64,000 nt of DNA from an uncultured Lachnospiraceae bacterium (GTDB lineage: Bacteria; Bacillota; Clostridia; Lachnospirales; Lachnospiraceae), in contig CAKRHP010000004.1 of the NCBI GenBank assembly GCA_934339135.1, positions 124,001 to 188,000 on the forward strand, read 5' to 3'. A program made the translations under genes and the position numbers. Below are positions 34,790-43,233 of this stretch, one piece after another; within the stretch, counting starts at the first letter, position 1; each line of letters starts with the position of its first letter. The notes under the pieces were generated by a model that was not told the DNA's origin, searched no databases, and saw nothing but the letters and a program-made list of their open reading frames with translations.

Positions 34790-35770
34790 ATGTTTATATT
34801 AAATTATTTTGCTTCATTGAACCCGGTGGCATTTACCAATGCCCTGCCGGGTAATGTGGCACAGGGTCTGATCTGGGGTATTATGGCGCTGGGAGTTTAT
34901 ATCACCTTCCGCCTTCTGGATTTCGCAGATCTGACTGTAGATGGCTCCTTCGCCACCGGCGGAGCAGTCACCGTAATGATGACCATCAATGGTCATAACA
35001 TCTGGATCTCCCTGCTGTGTGCATGTATCGCCGGACTTCTTGCAGGTCTGTGCACCGGTCTGTTACATACGAAGTTGGGTATCCCGCCGATCCTTGCCGG
35101 TATCCTGACACAGATCGCTCTTTATTCCATCAATCTGAATATCATGGACCGCCATGCAAATCAGGCACTGAGTATTGATAAGTATGATCTGATCATCTCA
35201 TCCCGCCAGCTCAATCATGCGATCATCGTGGGCGTTGCGTTTGCCATCGTATTGATCGCCCTTCTGTACTGGTATTTTGGTACGGAGCAGGGTTCCGCTA
35301 TCCGTGCGACCGGATGTAATCCTGCCATGAGTAAAGCACAGGGGATCAACATTGATACAATGAAGCTGATCGGTCTTGCCCTTTCCAATGGAATTGTAGC
35401 ATTGTCCGGCGGACTTCTGTCCCAGTATTCCGGTTTCTCTGATGTCAACATGGGACGAGGCGGTATCGTAATCGGTCTCGCCGCAGTCATTATCGGAGAG
35501 GTTCTCGGCGATGCCATTCTCGGCAAGCACATGGATTTCAAGGGACGTCTTACTTTTGTAGTTCTCGGTGGTGTTATCTATTATGTGGTGATCGGTATCG
35601 TCCTGTGGCTGAAGATGCCTAGCGATGACCTGAAGCTTTTCACCGCCATCATCGTAGCGATCTTCCTTGCAGTTCCTTATCTGAAGGGAAAGAGTAAAAG
35701 CTCCTTCAAAAAAGCCGGCAAGCGTTCTGCTGCCGCTTTAAACAGCGCATCTGCAAAGGAGGGCAAATAA
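34790..35770 (+). CDS. ABC importer permease (TrpY-like)
   Basis: 326 residues with about eight membrane helices, BPD_transp_2-type permease. GLIWGIMALGVYITFRLLDFADLTVDGSFATGGAV is the family N-terminal signature; TGCNPAMSKAQGI lies in the cytoplasmic coupling loop. It is encoded 47 bases after the binding protein, and the stop is directly followed by the ATPase start. Confidence 0.9.
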   Translation: MFILNYFASLNPVAFTNALPGNVAQGLIWGIMALGVYITFRLLDFADLTVDGSFATGGAVTVMMTINGHNIWISLLCACIAGLLAGLCTGLLHTKLGIPPILAGILTQIALYSINLNIMDRHANQALSIDKYDLIISSRQLNHAIIVGVAFAIVLIALLYWYFGTEQGSAIRATGCNPAMSKAQGINIDTMKLIGLALSNGIVALSGGLLSQYSGFSDVNMGRGGIVIGLAAVIIGEVLGDAILGKHMDFKGRLTFVVLGGVIYYVVIGIVLWLKMPSDDLKLFTAIIVAIFLAVPYLKGKSKSSFKKAGKRSAAALNSASAKEGK

Positions 35771-36565
35771 ATGTTAGAGATTCGTAATGTACATAAAACC
35801 TTTAACCTGGGAACCATCAATGAAAAGCATGCCCTAAACGGCGTTGACCTCACCTTAAATGAGGGGGATTTCGTTACGGTTATCGGCGGCAACGGTGCCG
35901 GAAAGTCCACCATGCTCAACGCCATCGCCGGTACATGGCCAGTGGATGAGGGTTCTATCCTGATCGATGGTGTAGATGTGACGGGACTTCCGGAGTTTAA
36001 GCGTGCCTCCTTCCTTGGACGTGTATTTCAGGATCCTATGACCGGCACAACCGCAACCATGCAGATTGACGAAAATCTGGCTCTGGCCGCACGCCGTGGA
36101 CAGCATCGTGGTCTGAAATGGGGTATCACCAAAAAGGAAAAAGCAAAATTTCATGAGCTTTTAAAAACTCTGGAGCTTGGTCTGGAGGACCGCATGACCT
36201 CAAAGGTTGGTCTGCTCTCCGGTGGACAGCGTCAGGCTGTCACTCTGCTGATGGCCTCCCTTCAGAAGCCAAAGCTTCTCCTGCTGGATGAGCACACGGC
36301 GGCTCTGGATCCAAAGACCGCAGCAAAGGTATTGGGGCTTACCGACAAGATCATCGAGGAGAACCACCTGACAGCAATGATGGTTACACATAATATGCGT
36401 GATGCCATCGCACACGGCAATCGTCTGATCATGATGAACAACGGACGTGTCATCCTGAATATCTCCGGTGAGGAGAAAAAGAAGCTGACCGTAGAGGATC
36501 TTCTGGTGAAATTTGAGGAGGTCTCCGGCGAGGAGTTTGATTCCGATAAGGCGTTGCTGGGATGA
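35771..36565 (+). CDS. ABC importer ATPase (TrpZ-like)
   Basis: 264 residues. Walker A GGNGAGKST, signature LLSGGQRQAV, Walker B KLLLLDEHTAALDP and the switch His in MMVTHNMRDA are all present. It powers import by the preceding permease and binding protein. The ATG follows the permease stop without a gap; its ribosome site (AAAGGAGGG) lies in the permease 3' end. A strong terminator follows. Confidence 0.93.
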   Translation: MLEIRNVHKTFNLGTINEKHALNGVDLTLNEGDFVTVIGGNGAGKSTMLNAIAGTWPVDEGSILIDGVDVTGLPEFKRASFLGRVFQDPMTGTTATMQIDENLALAARRGQHRGLKWGITKKEKAKFHELLKTLELGLEDRMTSKVGLLSGGQRQAVTLLMASLQKPKLLLLDEHTAALDPKTAAKVLGLTDKIIEENHLTAMMVTHNMRDAIAHGNRLIMMNNGRVILNISGEEKKKLTVEDLLVKFEEVSGEEFDSDKALLG

Positions 36566-36624
36566 TCATCAACGTAAATAATCCGGTTTTCTAACAACTG
36601 TGTTAGAAACACACCGTTATTAAG

Positions 36625-36668
36625 GCTGTATATCTGCTGGTCCTTCCTCGTCAGATATACAGCTTTTT
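36625..36668 (+). terminator. Terminator of the ABC importer operon
   Basis: A perfect 12-bp stem, GCTGTATATCTG with CAGATATACAGC, followed by TTTTT. It is 60 bases past the ATPase stop. Confidence 0.9.
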
Positions 36669-36693
36669 ACTACTATAGAAAGAGAGACTTTTT

Positions 36694-37644
36694 ATGTACC
36701 ATTTTGGAATTATCGGAGCAGGAAATATTGCTCATAAATTTATCGAAGCAGTTCGTATGACAAAAAACGCCGACGTAACAGCGGTTGCCAGCAAGTCTTT
36801 GAAGCGTGCCAGAGATTGGGCCGAAAAGGAGGGGCTGAGCCGGTATTACGACAGCTATGAAACACTTTTGGCCGATCCTGACATTGACATTATCTATATC
36901 GCCACATTATCTAACGCTCACTATGACAATATCAAGGCGTGTCTGGAAGCCGGCAAACATGTAATCTGTGAAAAGCCCATGACACAGACCGCTTCCCAGG
37001 CGCAGGAGGTGATCACCCTTGCCAGAGAAAAGCAGCTTTTTCTTATGGAGGGCATGTGGTCACGCTTTCTGCCAAAATCCCTCCGGGTGCGCCGGTGGAT
37101 TCAGGAGGGCAGGATCGGAGAGCTTCATCTGATGCAGGCAAATATCGGCTGGAAAGCCGACAAAACCTATAATAAACGATTATTTTATCCGGAACTCGGC
37201 GGTGGCTCCCTCTACGATATCGGAATCTATCCCATGGAACTGCTGCCCTATTATGCAGACCAGAAGATTACCAAGATGCAATTTTTGAAAAAAGATTATT
37301 CTACAGGTGTAGATGATATTGTCAGCCTGAATCTACAATTAGAACGGTGCATTGCCAATATCCAGTGTTCCTTTACCACCAAAATGCCGGAGGATGCCTA
37401 TCTCTATGGCAGCGATGGCTATATCCATATTCCAAAGATCCATTTCGGCAACCGAGCACGCCTGTATGATCTGGAAGACCGGCTGGTGGAGGATTTCCAT
37501 GAAGGTCTGGACAACGGCTTTTACTACGAGGTCTGCGAAGTCATTTCCTGCATCGAAAAAGGACAGACGGAAAGCTCCATCTGCCCATTAAATATGACAT
37601 ATGACAATGCAAAACTGTTTGATCATGTCCTGCGCTCCAGATAA
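36694..37644 (+). CDS. Gfo/Idh/MocA-family oxidoreductase
   Basis: 316 residues. The N-terminal NAD(P)-binding motif is GIIGAGNIAHKF, followed by DIIYIATLSNAHYDNIK and the family motif CEKPMTQTASQA with the catalytic-region Lys. The C-terminal half is the GFO_IDH_MocA_C-type alpha/beta domain (YNKRLFYPELGGGSLYDIGIYP). It would oxidise or reduce a sugar or dihydrodiol-like substrate; specificity cannot be read. GAGAG lies eight bases upstream. It starts 26 bases after the ABC operon terminator and converges with the BASS transporter gene. Confidence 0.9.
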   Translation: MYHFGIIGAGNIAHKFIEAVRMTKNADVTAVASKSLKRARDWAEKEGLSRYYDSYETLLADPDIDIIYIATLSNAHYDNIKACLEAGKHVICEKPMTQTASQAQEVITLAREKQLFLMEGMWSRFLPKSLRVRRWIQEGRIGELHLMQANIGWKADKTYNKRLFYPELGGGSLYDIGIYPMELLPYYADQKITKMQFLKKDYSTGVDDIVSLNLQLERCIANIQCSFTTKMPEDAYLYGSDGYIHIPKIHFGNRARLYDLEDRLVEDFHEGLDNGFYYEVCEVISCIEKGQTESSICPLNMTYDNAKLFDHVLRSR

Positions 37645-37670
37645 TTTATCCTTATATCAGGCACCTGCTG

Positions 37671-38621
37671 TCACTCCTTACGGGAGGCTCTCTCCAGACC
37701 CTTTCCGTACAATGCCGCCAGCATCTGCTGAAATAATGTGGCGATCAGAACCGGAAAGATAGCTTCTCCCGGAAAAGAGGTGGTTGCGATCACAGCTCCG
37801 GCACTGATATTGCGCATTCCGGCTCCGTACATCATAGAAACCTGTGTCTGCCGGTCCTGATGGAACAAACGGGCGATCACAAGACCGGCTCCATAGCCCC
37901 CTGCTGCCAGAAGAAACATAAAAACGGCTACCAGAATCCGCTGCCCATTCATGTGACGGACATACGGCGCAACCCCGGAGGAGTTTGAAGCAACGACAAA
38001 CATCAACGCAATTTTAGAAAACGGTGCCAGTCTGGACGGCCATGTCTCCCTGACACGATCTGCGCTGACCTGATTTAATGTCATTGCAACAATCGCCGGA
38101 AGTGCAACCATAAAAACAAGCTGGCTGATCATATGGGTCATATCAATATGAACCTTCGATCCCACAAAAATGCTAAGCGTGATCGGAATGATCAACGGTG
38201 CCAAAACCGTATCTACCACCACCAGTGCCAGCGAAACCGCCAGGTTTCCATCATAGATCATCACCCACATTAAAGCACTGACAGCCGTAGGAACCGCAAA
38301 TTCCAGCACCATTCCCGTGACCAGATCAGGATTCCCCGGAAATGCCAGGGTTCCCACACCGCAGACAATCCCCGGAATCACCAGATGAAGCAGCGCCATC
38401 ACGATCAACAGCGGCGCCGGATTCCGGAATACATTTGCCACATCACGGAATCTGGATTTGAGTGCTCCGGTAAACGTCATAAATGCAAATACATAGGGAA
38501 CAAAGGGCACACCATGCTTTGCAATCTGTGGAAACAATACCCCAAACGCAAGACACGCCGGCGTAACCAGCGCCATCCATTTTTCTATAAAGCTGTTAAA
38601 TCGATATAATGTCTTCATCAT
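37671..38621 (-). CDS. Bile acid:sodium symporter (BASS) family transporter
   Basis: 316 residues with nine or ten hydrophobic helices. EFAVPTAVSALMWVMIYDGN and GAGMRNISAGAVIATTSF fit the discontinuous helix motifs of the BASS/SBF fold. Relatives carry bile acids, pantoate, keto acids or sulfonates with Na+. AAAGGATG precedes the ATG by five to seven bases. The gene starts only 12 bases after a truncated helicase gene on the same strand, so the original upstream context may have been deleted. Confidence 0.8.
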   Translation of the reverse strand: MMKTLYRFNSFIEKWMALVTPACLAFGVLFPQIAKHGVPFVPYVFAFMTFTGALKSRFRDVANVFRNPAPLLIVMALLHLVIPGIVCGVGTLAFPGNPDLVTGMVLEFAVPTAVSALMWVMIYDGNLAVSLALVVVDTVLAPLIIPITLSIFVGSKVHIDMTHMISQLVFMVALPAIVAMTLNQVSADRVRETWPSRLAPFSKIALMFVVASNSSGVAPYVRHMNGQRILVAVFMFLLAAGGYGAGLVIARLFHQDRQTQVSMMYGAGMRNISAGAVIATTSFPGEAIFPVLIATLFQQMLAALYGKGLERASRKE

Positions 38622-38633
38622 GATGTCATCCTT

Positions 38634-39308
38634 TCATCTAATAAACAGTTTGTCATCTCCCATCTTAAAGGAAAGGCCTATCTCCTCATCCTTTAGGACA
38701 ATCCTCGGTTCCAGAACCACCGAGCTTTCCTGACGGCGGTTTTCTGAGATGATCTGGGAACGTCTCTTTTCTGCGAAGTTGTGGATCACCTTCACGGCGA
38801 GCTTGTCTGTGGCATCTAAGCGGCTGTGTTCCTTCAGATGATCAATAGCCATATCCAGAGCTGCTGCAATAAACCCGCAATTTGATTTTTTGGACCAGTA
38901 ATAACGTGCTTCGTAGCACTCGTGGCAGCTGCATTCCGCACGAAGTACTTTATCCTTTGACAAAAGAAGATCAACATCCACAGGAGACTTTCTCCGGTAT
39001 AGATTCTCCTGCCCACGAAACCGGAATGCACATGCCGGAGCATCTCCCAATGCACCTACATATCCATCTGATGCCTCCAATATTTCCAGATTCCGGTCCT
39101 TTTTGATCTGTTTTGCCCTCCGCCGGCTCTTCTCCGGAAGCTCCACCGAGGCACGAAGTGCCTTGAAATCGAAATATTGATATACATCACCCGCATGGAT
39201 CCCCTTAGTAGAACTATCCTCCGTTTCTGTCTGCTGTTCTGATAGCACCTCATCATAAACGATTTCCGGAAGTTTTCTGATGTGCTCTGCTTTTCCTTTT
39301 GTCTGCAT
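38634..39308 (-). pseudogene. Truncated SWIM/SNF2-type helicase gene (N-terminal part)
   Basis: 224 residues with a good native start (GGAG six bases before the ATG). The middle contains a SWIM-like zinc motif, AECSCHECYEARYYW...NCGFIAAALDMAIDHL, and the end (VLEPRIVLKDEEIGLSFKMGDDKLFIR) matches the linker that precedes the SNF2 helicase core in clostridial SNF2 proteins. The frame then stops and the BASS gene begins 12 bases on, so the whole helicase core is missing. The SWIM CxH position reads CGF, so the zinc site may also be impaired. Best explained as a deletion remnant; a stand-alone DNA-binding protein is possible. Confidence 0.55.
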
Positions 39309-39465
39309 TTGTAACTCCTATCAACACAATATCATATATCAGTACACGATTTTTGTGCATCACACAGAGGGCAAATGATATTGTCTCTCTGTGTAAATGT
39401 ATTTTGACTGTATTCCATTATAACCACTTATTTAAGACAAATCAATGACAGGATAGACGGATTCC

Positions 39466-39906
39466 TTATGAGCCGGCATGGAGCAACGGTAAATCGTATC
39501 GAAATAATTCATCATTGATCCGGTCCAGATCATATATTTGATTATTGATGTAGGTTGCAATAATAATATCTCTGGTATCCTTCACATAAAGATCACGTTG
39601 TCCATAGTTTTCTAAGACACGTCTGACATATTTGCGGTCCATCCGGGATGCTATGCACAAGATCAGGAGAATATCTCTGGAGGGATTTTTCTTGATTCCT
39701 CCCAGAATGTCGTAAATGTATGACTTGGAAACCAGTCCCTTACTTCTCTTTACAATGTCGGAAACCTCTATATCATGTCCGGCTATATATTCTGAGAAAA
39801 CAGCTCCATTGCCTGCTTGTTTCCCATAACTTTGTATAAACCCATCCATATTCGATGGTTTTAGTTGATTTAATACATTTAATAACTCTGTTGTCGGTTT
39901 TTCCAT
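39466..39906 (-). CDS. HTH-like regulator, divergent from kinase
   Basis: 146 residues. A helix-turn-helix-like block at ~55-110 (DIVKRSKGLVSKSYIYDILGG...SRDILLILCIASRMDRKYVRRVL), then LYVKDTRDIIIATYINN, the same pattern as in the protein at 28254-29597. GGAGGG precedes the ATG by three bases. It is transcribed away from the Ser/Thr kinase at 40004 with about 97 bases between starts. A DNA-binding role is likely; phosphorylation by the kinase is an inference from the conserved pairing. Confidence 0.65.
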   Translation of the reverse strand: MEKPTTELLNVLNQLKPSNMDGFIQSYGKQAGNGAVFSEYIAGHDIEVSDIVKRSKGLVSKSYIYDILGGIKKNPSRDILLILCIASRMDRKYVRRVLENYGQRDLYVKDTRDIIIATYINNQIYDLDRINDELFRYDLPLLHAGS

Positions 39907-40003
39907 ATTCCCTCCCTGGCAAGTGAACAAGCTCCCTTGCGTTGCGAATTTGTGATATACTATTAAGTATAAAAAATTTAAAAATAATGTGCAAGGTGAA
40001 AAA

Positions 40004-41137
40004 ATGACGATAGAAGAACGCTATGAACTGTCCTGTTATCAGGAACTTATAAAACTGGACGACTCAAAAAACATCTGGCTGGTCCGCCACAATGAATCGG
40101 GAATGATCTATATAAAAAAAGAACTGCAATGGTTTAACCGGGATATCTATCGGCGGCTTCAAAATGCTGATCTGCCGAATATTCCAAAGATTAAACTATG
40201 TATTTGTGAGGAGTCCGTCTTAACCGTAATTGAAGAGTATATTCACGGAATGACTCTGGAACAGTTTATGGAGCAAAATGGTATCTTTTCAGAAGAAAAA
40301 GCTGTCAATATTGCTTTAGCTATCTGTGATATTTTAGAACCCCTCCATACCAGTCAGCCACCCATTGTACATAGAGACATTAAACCTTCCAATATTATGA
40401 TCAGTAATGATGGAATTATAAAACTGATTGATTTTAATGCTGCCAAAGAATTCAATCTGACACATTCCGAAGACACAAGATTAATGGGAACCAAAAAGTT
40501 TGCAGCACCGGAACAATATGGGTTTGGTCAGTCCGATCCCCGCACGGATATTTATGCTCTGGGCGTCACTATATATTATCTGCTGACAAAGAATTACCCG
40601 GACAACGGTGGGTATCCCGGAAAGCTGAACCCTATTATCCAGAAATGCATCCATTTGGATAAGGCAGAGCGTTACCAGGATATTGGCCAGCTCCGCCAGG
40701 AACTCATTGCTTTTGCCCACCCAAACAGTTCTACGGAAATGCCTTCGTCATCAAAAAACCATGCAAAACACAATTTATTCACCAAACAATTATATCCTTA
40801 TCACGGGAAGCTCCCCGTTGGTTTTCGTACCGGTACCAACTGGAAAATAATGACTGCCGCTCCGGGATATCTTCTGATATTCTGGCTCTGCTCGACTCTG
40901 TCCGTCACCGGCTCCAAGGGAATCCCTCTGTCCGGATTTCCTCTGTTTGTGAATCGGCTGGGTTCCTTTTTGATGCTGATGGGTACGATATTTTTTATAG
41001 GAAATTACTGCCATATCCGCAACCGGCTTCCTCTCATGAACCGCAGCAGGCTGCTTCACCTGGTCTTTACGATATTATATCTCTTTCTATATTATATACT
41101 GATCCTGTCCTTGGTCACCCTTCTAGGTGGAGCATGA
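40004..41137 (+). CDS. Membrane Ser/Thr protein kinase
   Basis: 377 residues. Kinase-like domain in the first ~240: Lys in IYIKKEL (~38), HRDIKPSN (123-130), and the metal-binding triad as DFN (143-145) rather than DFG; GTKKFAAPEQYGFGQSDPRTDIYALG is the activation segment. The N-lobe is short and has no clear glycine-rich loop. About three membrane helices follow (LLIFWLCSTLSVTG, FLMLMGTIFFIG, LFLYYILILSLVTLL). DFN occurs in some active bacterial kinases, so activity is plausible. AAGGTG precedes the ATG by seven bases. Confidence 0.85.
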   Translation: MTIEERYELSCYQELIKLDDSKNIWLVRHNESGMIYIKKELQWFNRDIYRRLQNADLPNIPKIKLCICEESVLTVIEEYIHGMTLEQFMEQNGIFSEEKAVNIALAICDILEPLHTSQPPIVHRDIKPSNIMISNDGIIKLIDFNAAKEFNLTHSEDTRLMGTKKFAAPEQYGFGQSDPRTDIYALGVTIYYLLTKNYPDNGGYPGKLNPIIQKCIHLDKAERYQDIGQLRQELIAFAHPNSSTEMPSSSKNHAKHNLFTKQLYPYHGKLPVGFRTGTNWKIMTAAPGYLLIFWLCSTLSVTGSKGIPLSGFPLFVNRLGSFLMLMGTIFFIGNYCHIRNRLPLMNRSRLLHLVFTILYLFLYYILILSLVTLLGGA

Positions 41138-41154
41138 TCCATTATTTAACAGCC

Positions 41155-41391
41155 TCAACTGCGGCCTTGTACTTTAGGATATGGGGTTTTCACATCCGTC
41201 CTGCCTAATATATAATCAACACTGGTATTATGATAATCTGCTATTTTTAACAGGATTTCTGTGGGAATGTCATTCTCGCCCGTTTCGTATTTTGAATAAC
41301 CGGTTTGTGACATTCCTAAAATTTTAGCAAATTGTGTCTGATTCATTTCTAAATCTTCCCGCAAATCACGGATTCTCTGGTATTTTCTCAT
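41155..41391 (-). CDS. XRE-family transcriptional regulator
   Basis: 78 residues, essentially a single Cro/C1-type HTH: RIRDLREDLEMNQTQFAKILGMSQTGYSKYETGENDIP. It is short, without a separate effector domain. GAGGTG precedes the ATG by six bases. It diverges from the DUF4352 gene; the shared intergenic region contains a 19-bp palindrome and a related half-copy, the likely operators for this protein. Confidence 0.88.
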   Translation of the reverse strand: MRKYQRIRDLREDLEMNQTQFAKILGMSQTGYSKYETGENDIPTEILLKIADYHNTSVDYILGRTDVKTPYPKVQGRS

Positions 41392-41417
41392 AGTAACACC
41401 TCTGCCATAGTATATGC

Positions 41418-41460
41418 TAACCTGAAACAGAGTATTGCTTTTTAACCTGAAACAGGTTAA
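41418..41460. promoter_or_regulatory. Palindromic operator pair between XRE and DUF4352 genes
   Basis: A perfect palindrome TTAACCTGAAACAGGTTAA (41442-41460) is preceded 25 bp away by a partial copy CTAACCTGAAACAGAGTA (41418-41434). A TATACT -10-like hexamer for the xre gene lies just beyond the partial copy. Suggests XRE autoregulation and control of the divergent gene. Confidence 0.6.
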
Positions 41461-41560
41461 AATATTCTCATATTCCGCTGCATAGCGGACGATTTCCGGA
41501 AATTTCTTATTTAAAATGAAAAGGAGTTTCTAAAACACTAATATATTAGGAGGTACGTAA

Positions 41561-42118
41561 ATGAAAGGAAAATTGAAATGGATCGTGATTATTGTGATCG
41601 CCATCATCGTAATTGGGAGCATTGCCGGTGGCAGCGATTCTAATGAACCAAAGAAAACCGGAGAAGTCGCAACCTCAGGAACATCCAAAAACGACTCTGC
41701 AGACAAATCTGACAAAAAAGAGAAAAATACGTTCCAGGTCGGGGATATTGTAGAAACACCTGATTTAAAGATCAGCTTTCTCTCTGCCAAAAAGTACAAA
41801 AGTAAAAATAAATATATGCAGCCTAAAAAAGGGCATATTTATTATCGTATGGAATTTGAGTTTGAAAATATCGGAGATTCCGACCAGACGATTTCCAGCA
41901 TGGCCTCCTGGCATTGCTATGCAGACGGCTACGCTGTAGATACCTCTTATGAGGCAGGTGCAGACGCTGATGATATGATCGATGCTACATTATCACCGGG
42001 CAAAAAAGTTTCCGGTGCGGTTTATTATGAAATTCCTAAAAAATCCAAGAAGATCACACTGGAATTTGAGACAAACTTCTGGTCACAGGATAAGATCATA
42101 TTTGTTGCTAAAAAATAA
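41561..42118 (+). CDS. DUF4352 (telokin-like) membrane-anchored protein
   Basis: 185 residues: an N-terminal membrane anchor (WIVIIVIAIIVIGSIAGG), a Ser/Asp/Lys linker, then a DUF4352 immunoglobulin-like domain (FQVGDIVETPDLKISFLSAKKY; YYRMEFEFENIGDSDQTIS; GKKVSGAVYYEIPKKSKKITLEF). Such proteins are surface-exposed, with roles in resistance to lysins or in adhesion in some families; the exact role is unknown. GGAGG precedes the ATG by eight bases. Probably controlled by the divergent XRE protein. Confidence 0.8.
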   Translation: MKGKLKWIVIIVIAIIVIGSIAGGSDSNEPKKTGEVATSGTSKNDSADKSDKKEKNTFQVGDIVETPDLKISFLSAKKYKSKNKYMQPKKGHIYYRMEFEFENIGDSDQTISSMASWHCYADGYAVDTSYEAGADADDMIDATLSPGKKVSGAVYYEIPKKSKKITLEFETNFWSQDKIIFVAKK

Positions 42119-42375
42119 TTATTTATGCCGTTTATTATATGTTTTATTACATATCTACAAATAACTTTTTCTTTTTTGTGTAAATTGCCGGTAGTTTTTT
42201 TATTATAAACGAGTATAATACTGATTACAAATAACACAGGCTCACTTGCTGAGGGAATCATATCGGCTGATCCGGGCACTCCCCTGTCTAAAAAATAATT
42301 GTGAACGATGGCCGGTGGCAAAGCTCTTGGATAATTCCGAGGGCTTTTGCTTTACAAAAAGGAGAACACACACAT

Positions 42376-43134
42376 ATGAATATACTCAACATTCAGGAAT
42401 GTGCCGACTTTTTTAGTAAATATTATCTAAAAACATTTTATCTTGTTATCACATATAACGGAAAAAGTTTTATTCTGGTCGGCGAAAAAGGAAACTTTCC
42501 GCATCTTATGGGCATTCAAAAAAACACCTATCGATCTAATGGTTATAACAAACCGCAATTTCTTTTTAATGACATTATATCCAAAAAAGCAATCAATCCT
42601 GCCATTATTCCTCATAACATTTCAAACAACTCGAAAATGTACAAAAAAGTACTAAATTTCACGAAAAGCACAAATCTTTTTTGGAAGAATACCGGACCAC
42701 TTACCGTCAATTACAATCCCACCCTTAGCAATACAAAACTATCTAATGTCGATATCCTATTAACAGACATTAACACAGGATATATGCTTGGCTGGGTGTC
42801 GAATAAAAAAGTCCCCATTAACGAAAGTATTCGGATTGAAAAATATTGTATTTGTTCCTGGATAGATGAAAGCTCCGGTACCTCCAAAAAGAAAGAAAAA
42901 TATCTTCCAAATCAAAATATTGAATTAATTCGATATGTCTTTGCATTTGATGAAAATTCCAAACTTATAAAAAAAAAAGAATATATCTATGATTACACGC
43001 AAAAGCAGAACATCTTAATCTCCTGTGAACGTAACAACTGCAATCTCTTAATTGATACAAGAAATGCACACCATTATATCCAAATAGCCCGAAAAGAACA
43101 TATCCATTCTAAAATTAACAATGTACAATACTAA
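42376..43134 (+). CDS. PBECR4-like nuclease-domain protein
   Basis: 252 residues. The first ~100 residues (ECADFFSKYYLKTFYLVITYNG...NFPHLMGIQKNTYRSNGYNK... FLFNDIISKKAIN) resemble the PBECR4 domain, a barnase/EndoU/colicin/RelE-like fold predicted to be a nuclease, with the characteristic FPHLMGI His. The rest is Lys/Asn rich and unrecognised. AGGAG lies 10 bases before the ATG. The codon use is AT-richer than in its neighbours, suggesting transfer. It has its own terminator. No obvious antitoxin gene is adjacent. Confidence 0.5.
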   Translation: MNILNIQECADFFSKYYLKTFYLVITYNGKSFILVGEKGNFPHLMGIQKNTYRSNGYNKPQFLFNDIISKKAINPAIIPHNISNNSKMYKKVLNFTKSTNLFWKNTGPLTVNYNPTLSNTKLSNVDILLTDINTGYMLGWVSNKKVPINESIRIEKYCICSWIDESSGTSKKKEKYLPNQNIELIRYVFAFDENSKLIKKKEYIYDYTQKQNILISCERNNCNLLIDTRNAHHYIQIARKEHIHSKINNVQY

Positions 43135-43150
43135 CTCCCTATATACAATT

Positions 43151-43178
43151 AAGGGCAGTTAGAAAACTAACTGCCCTT
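43151..43178. terminator. Bidirectional terminator
   Basis: A perfect 12-bp stem AAGGGCAGTTAG / CTAACTGCCCTT with an AAAA loop lies between two convergent genes. AGTAGTATTATTTG follows on the plus side. Confidence 0.75.
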
Positions 43179-43233
43179 AGTAGTATTATTTGTTTCCCTG
43201 TAACCCTGATTTTATCAGTAATTGATCACCCTT

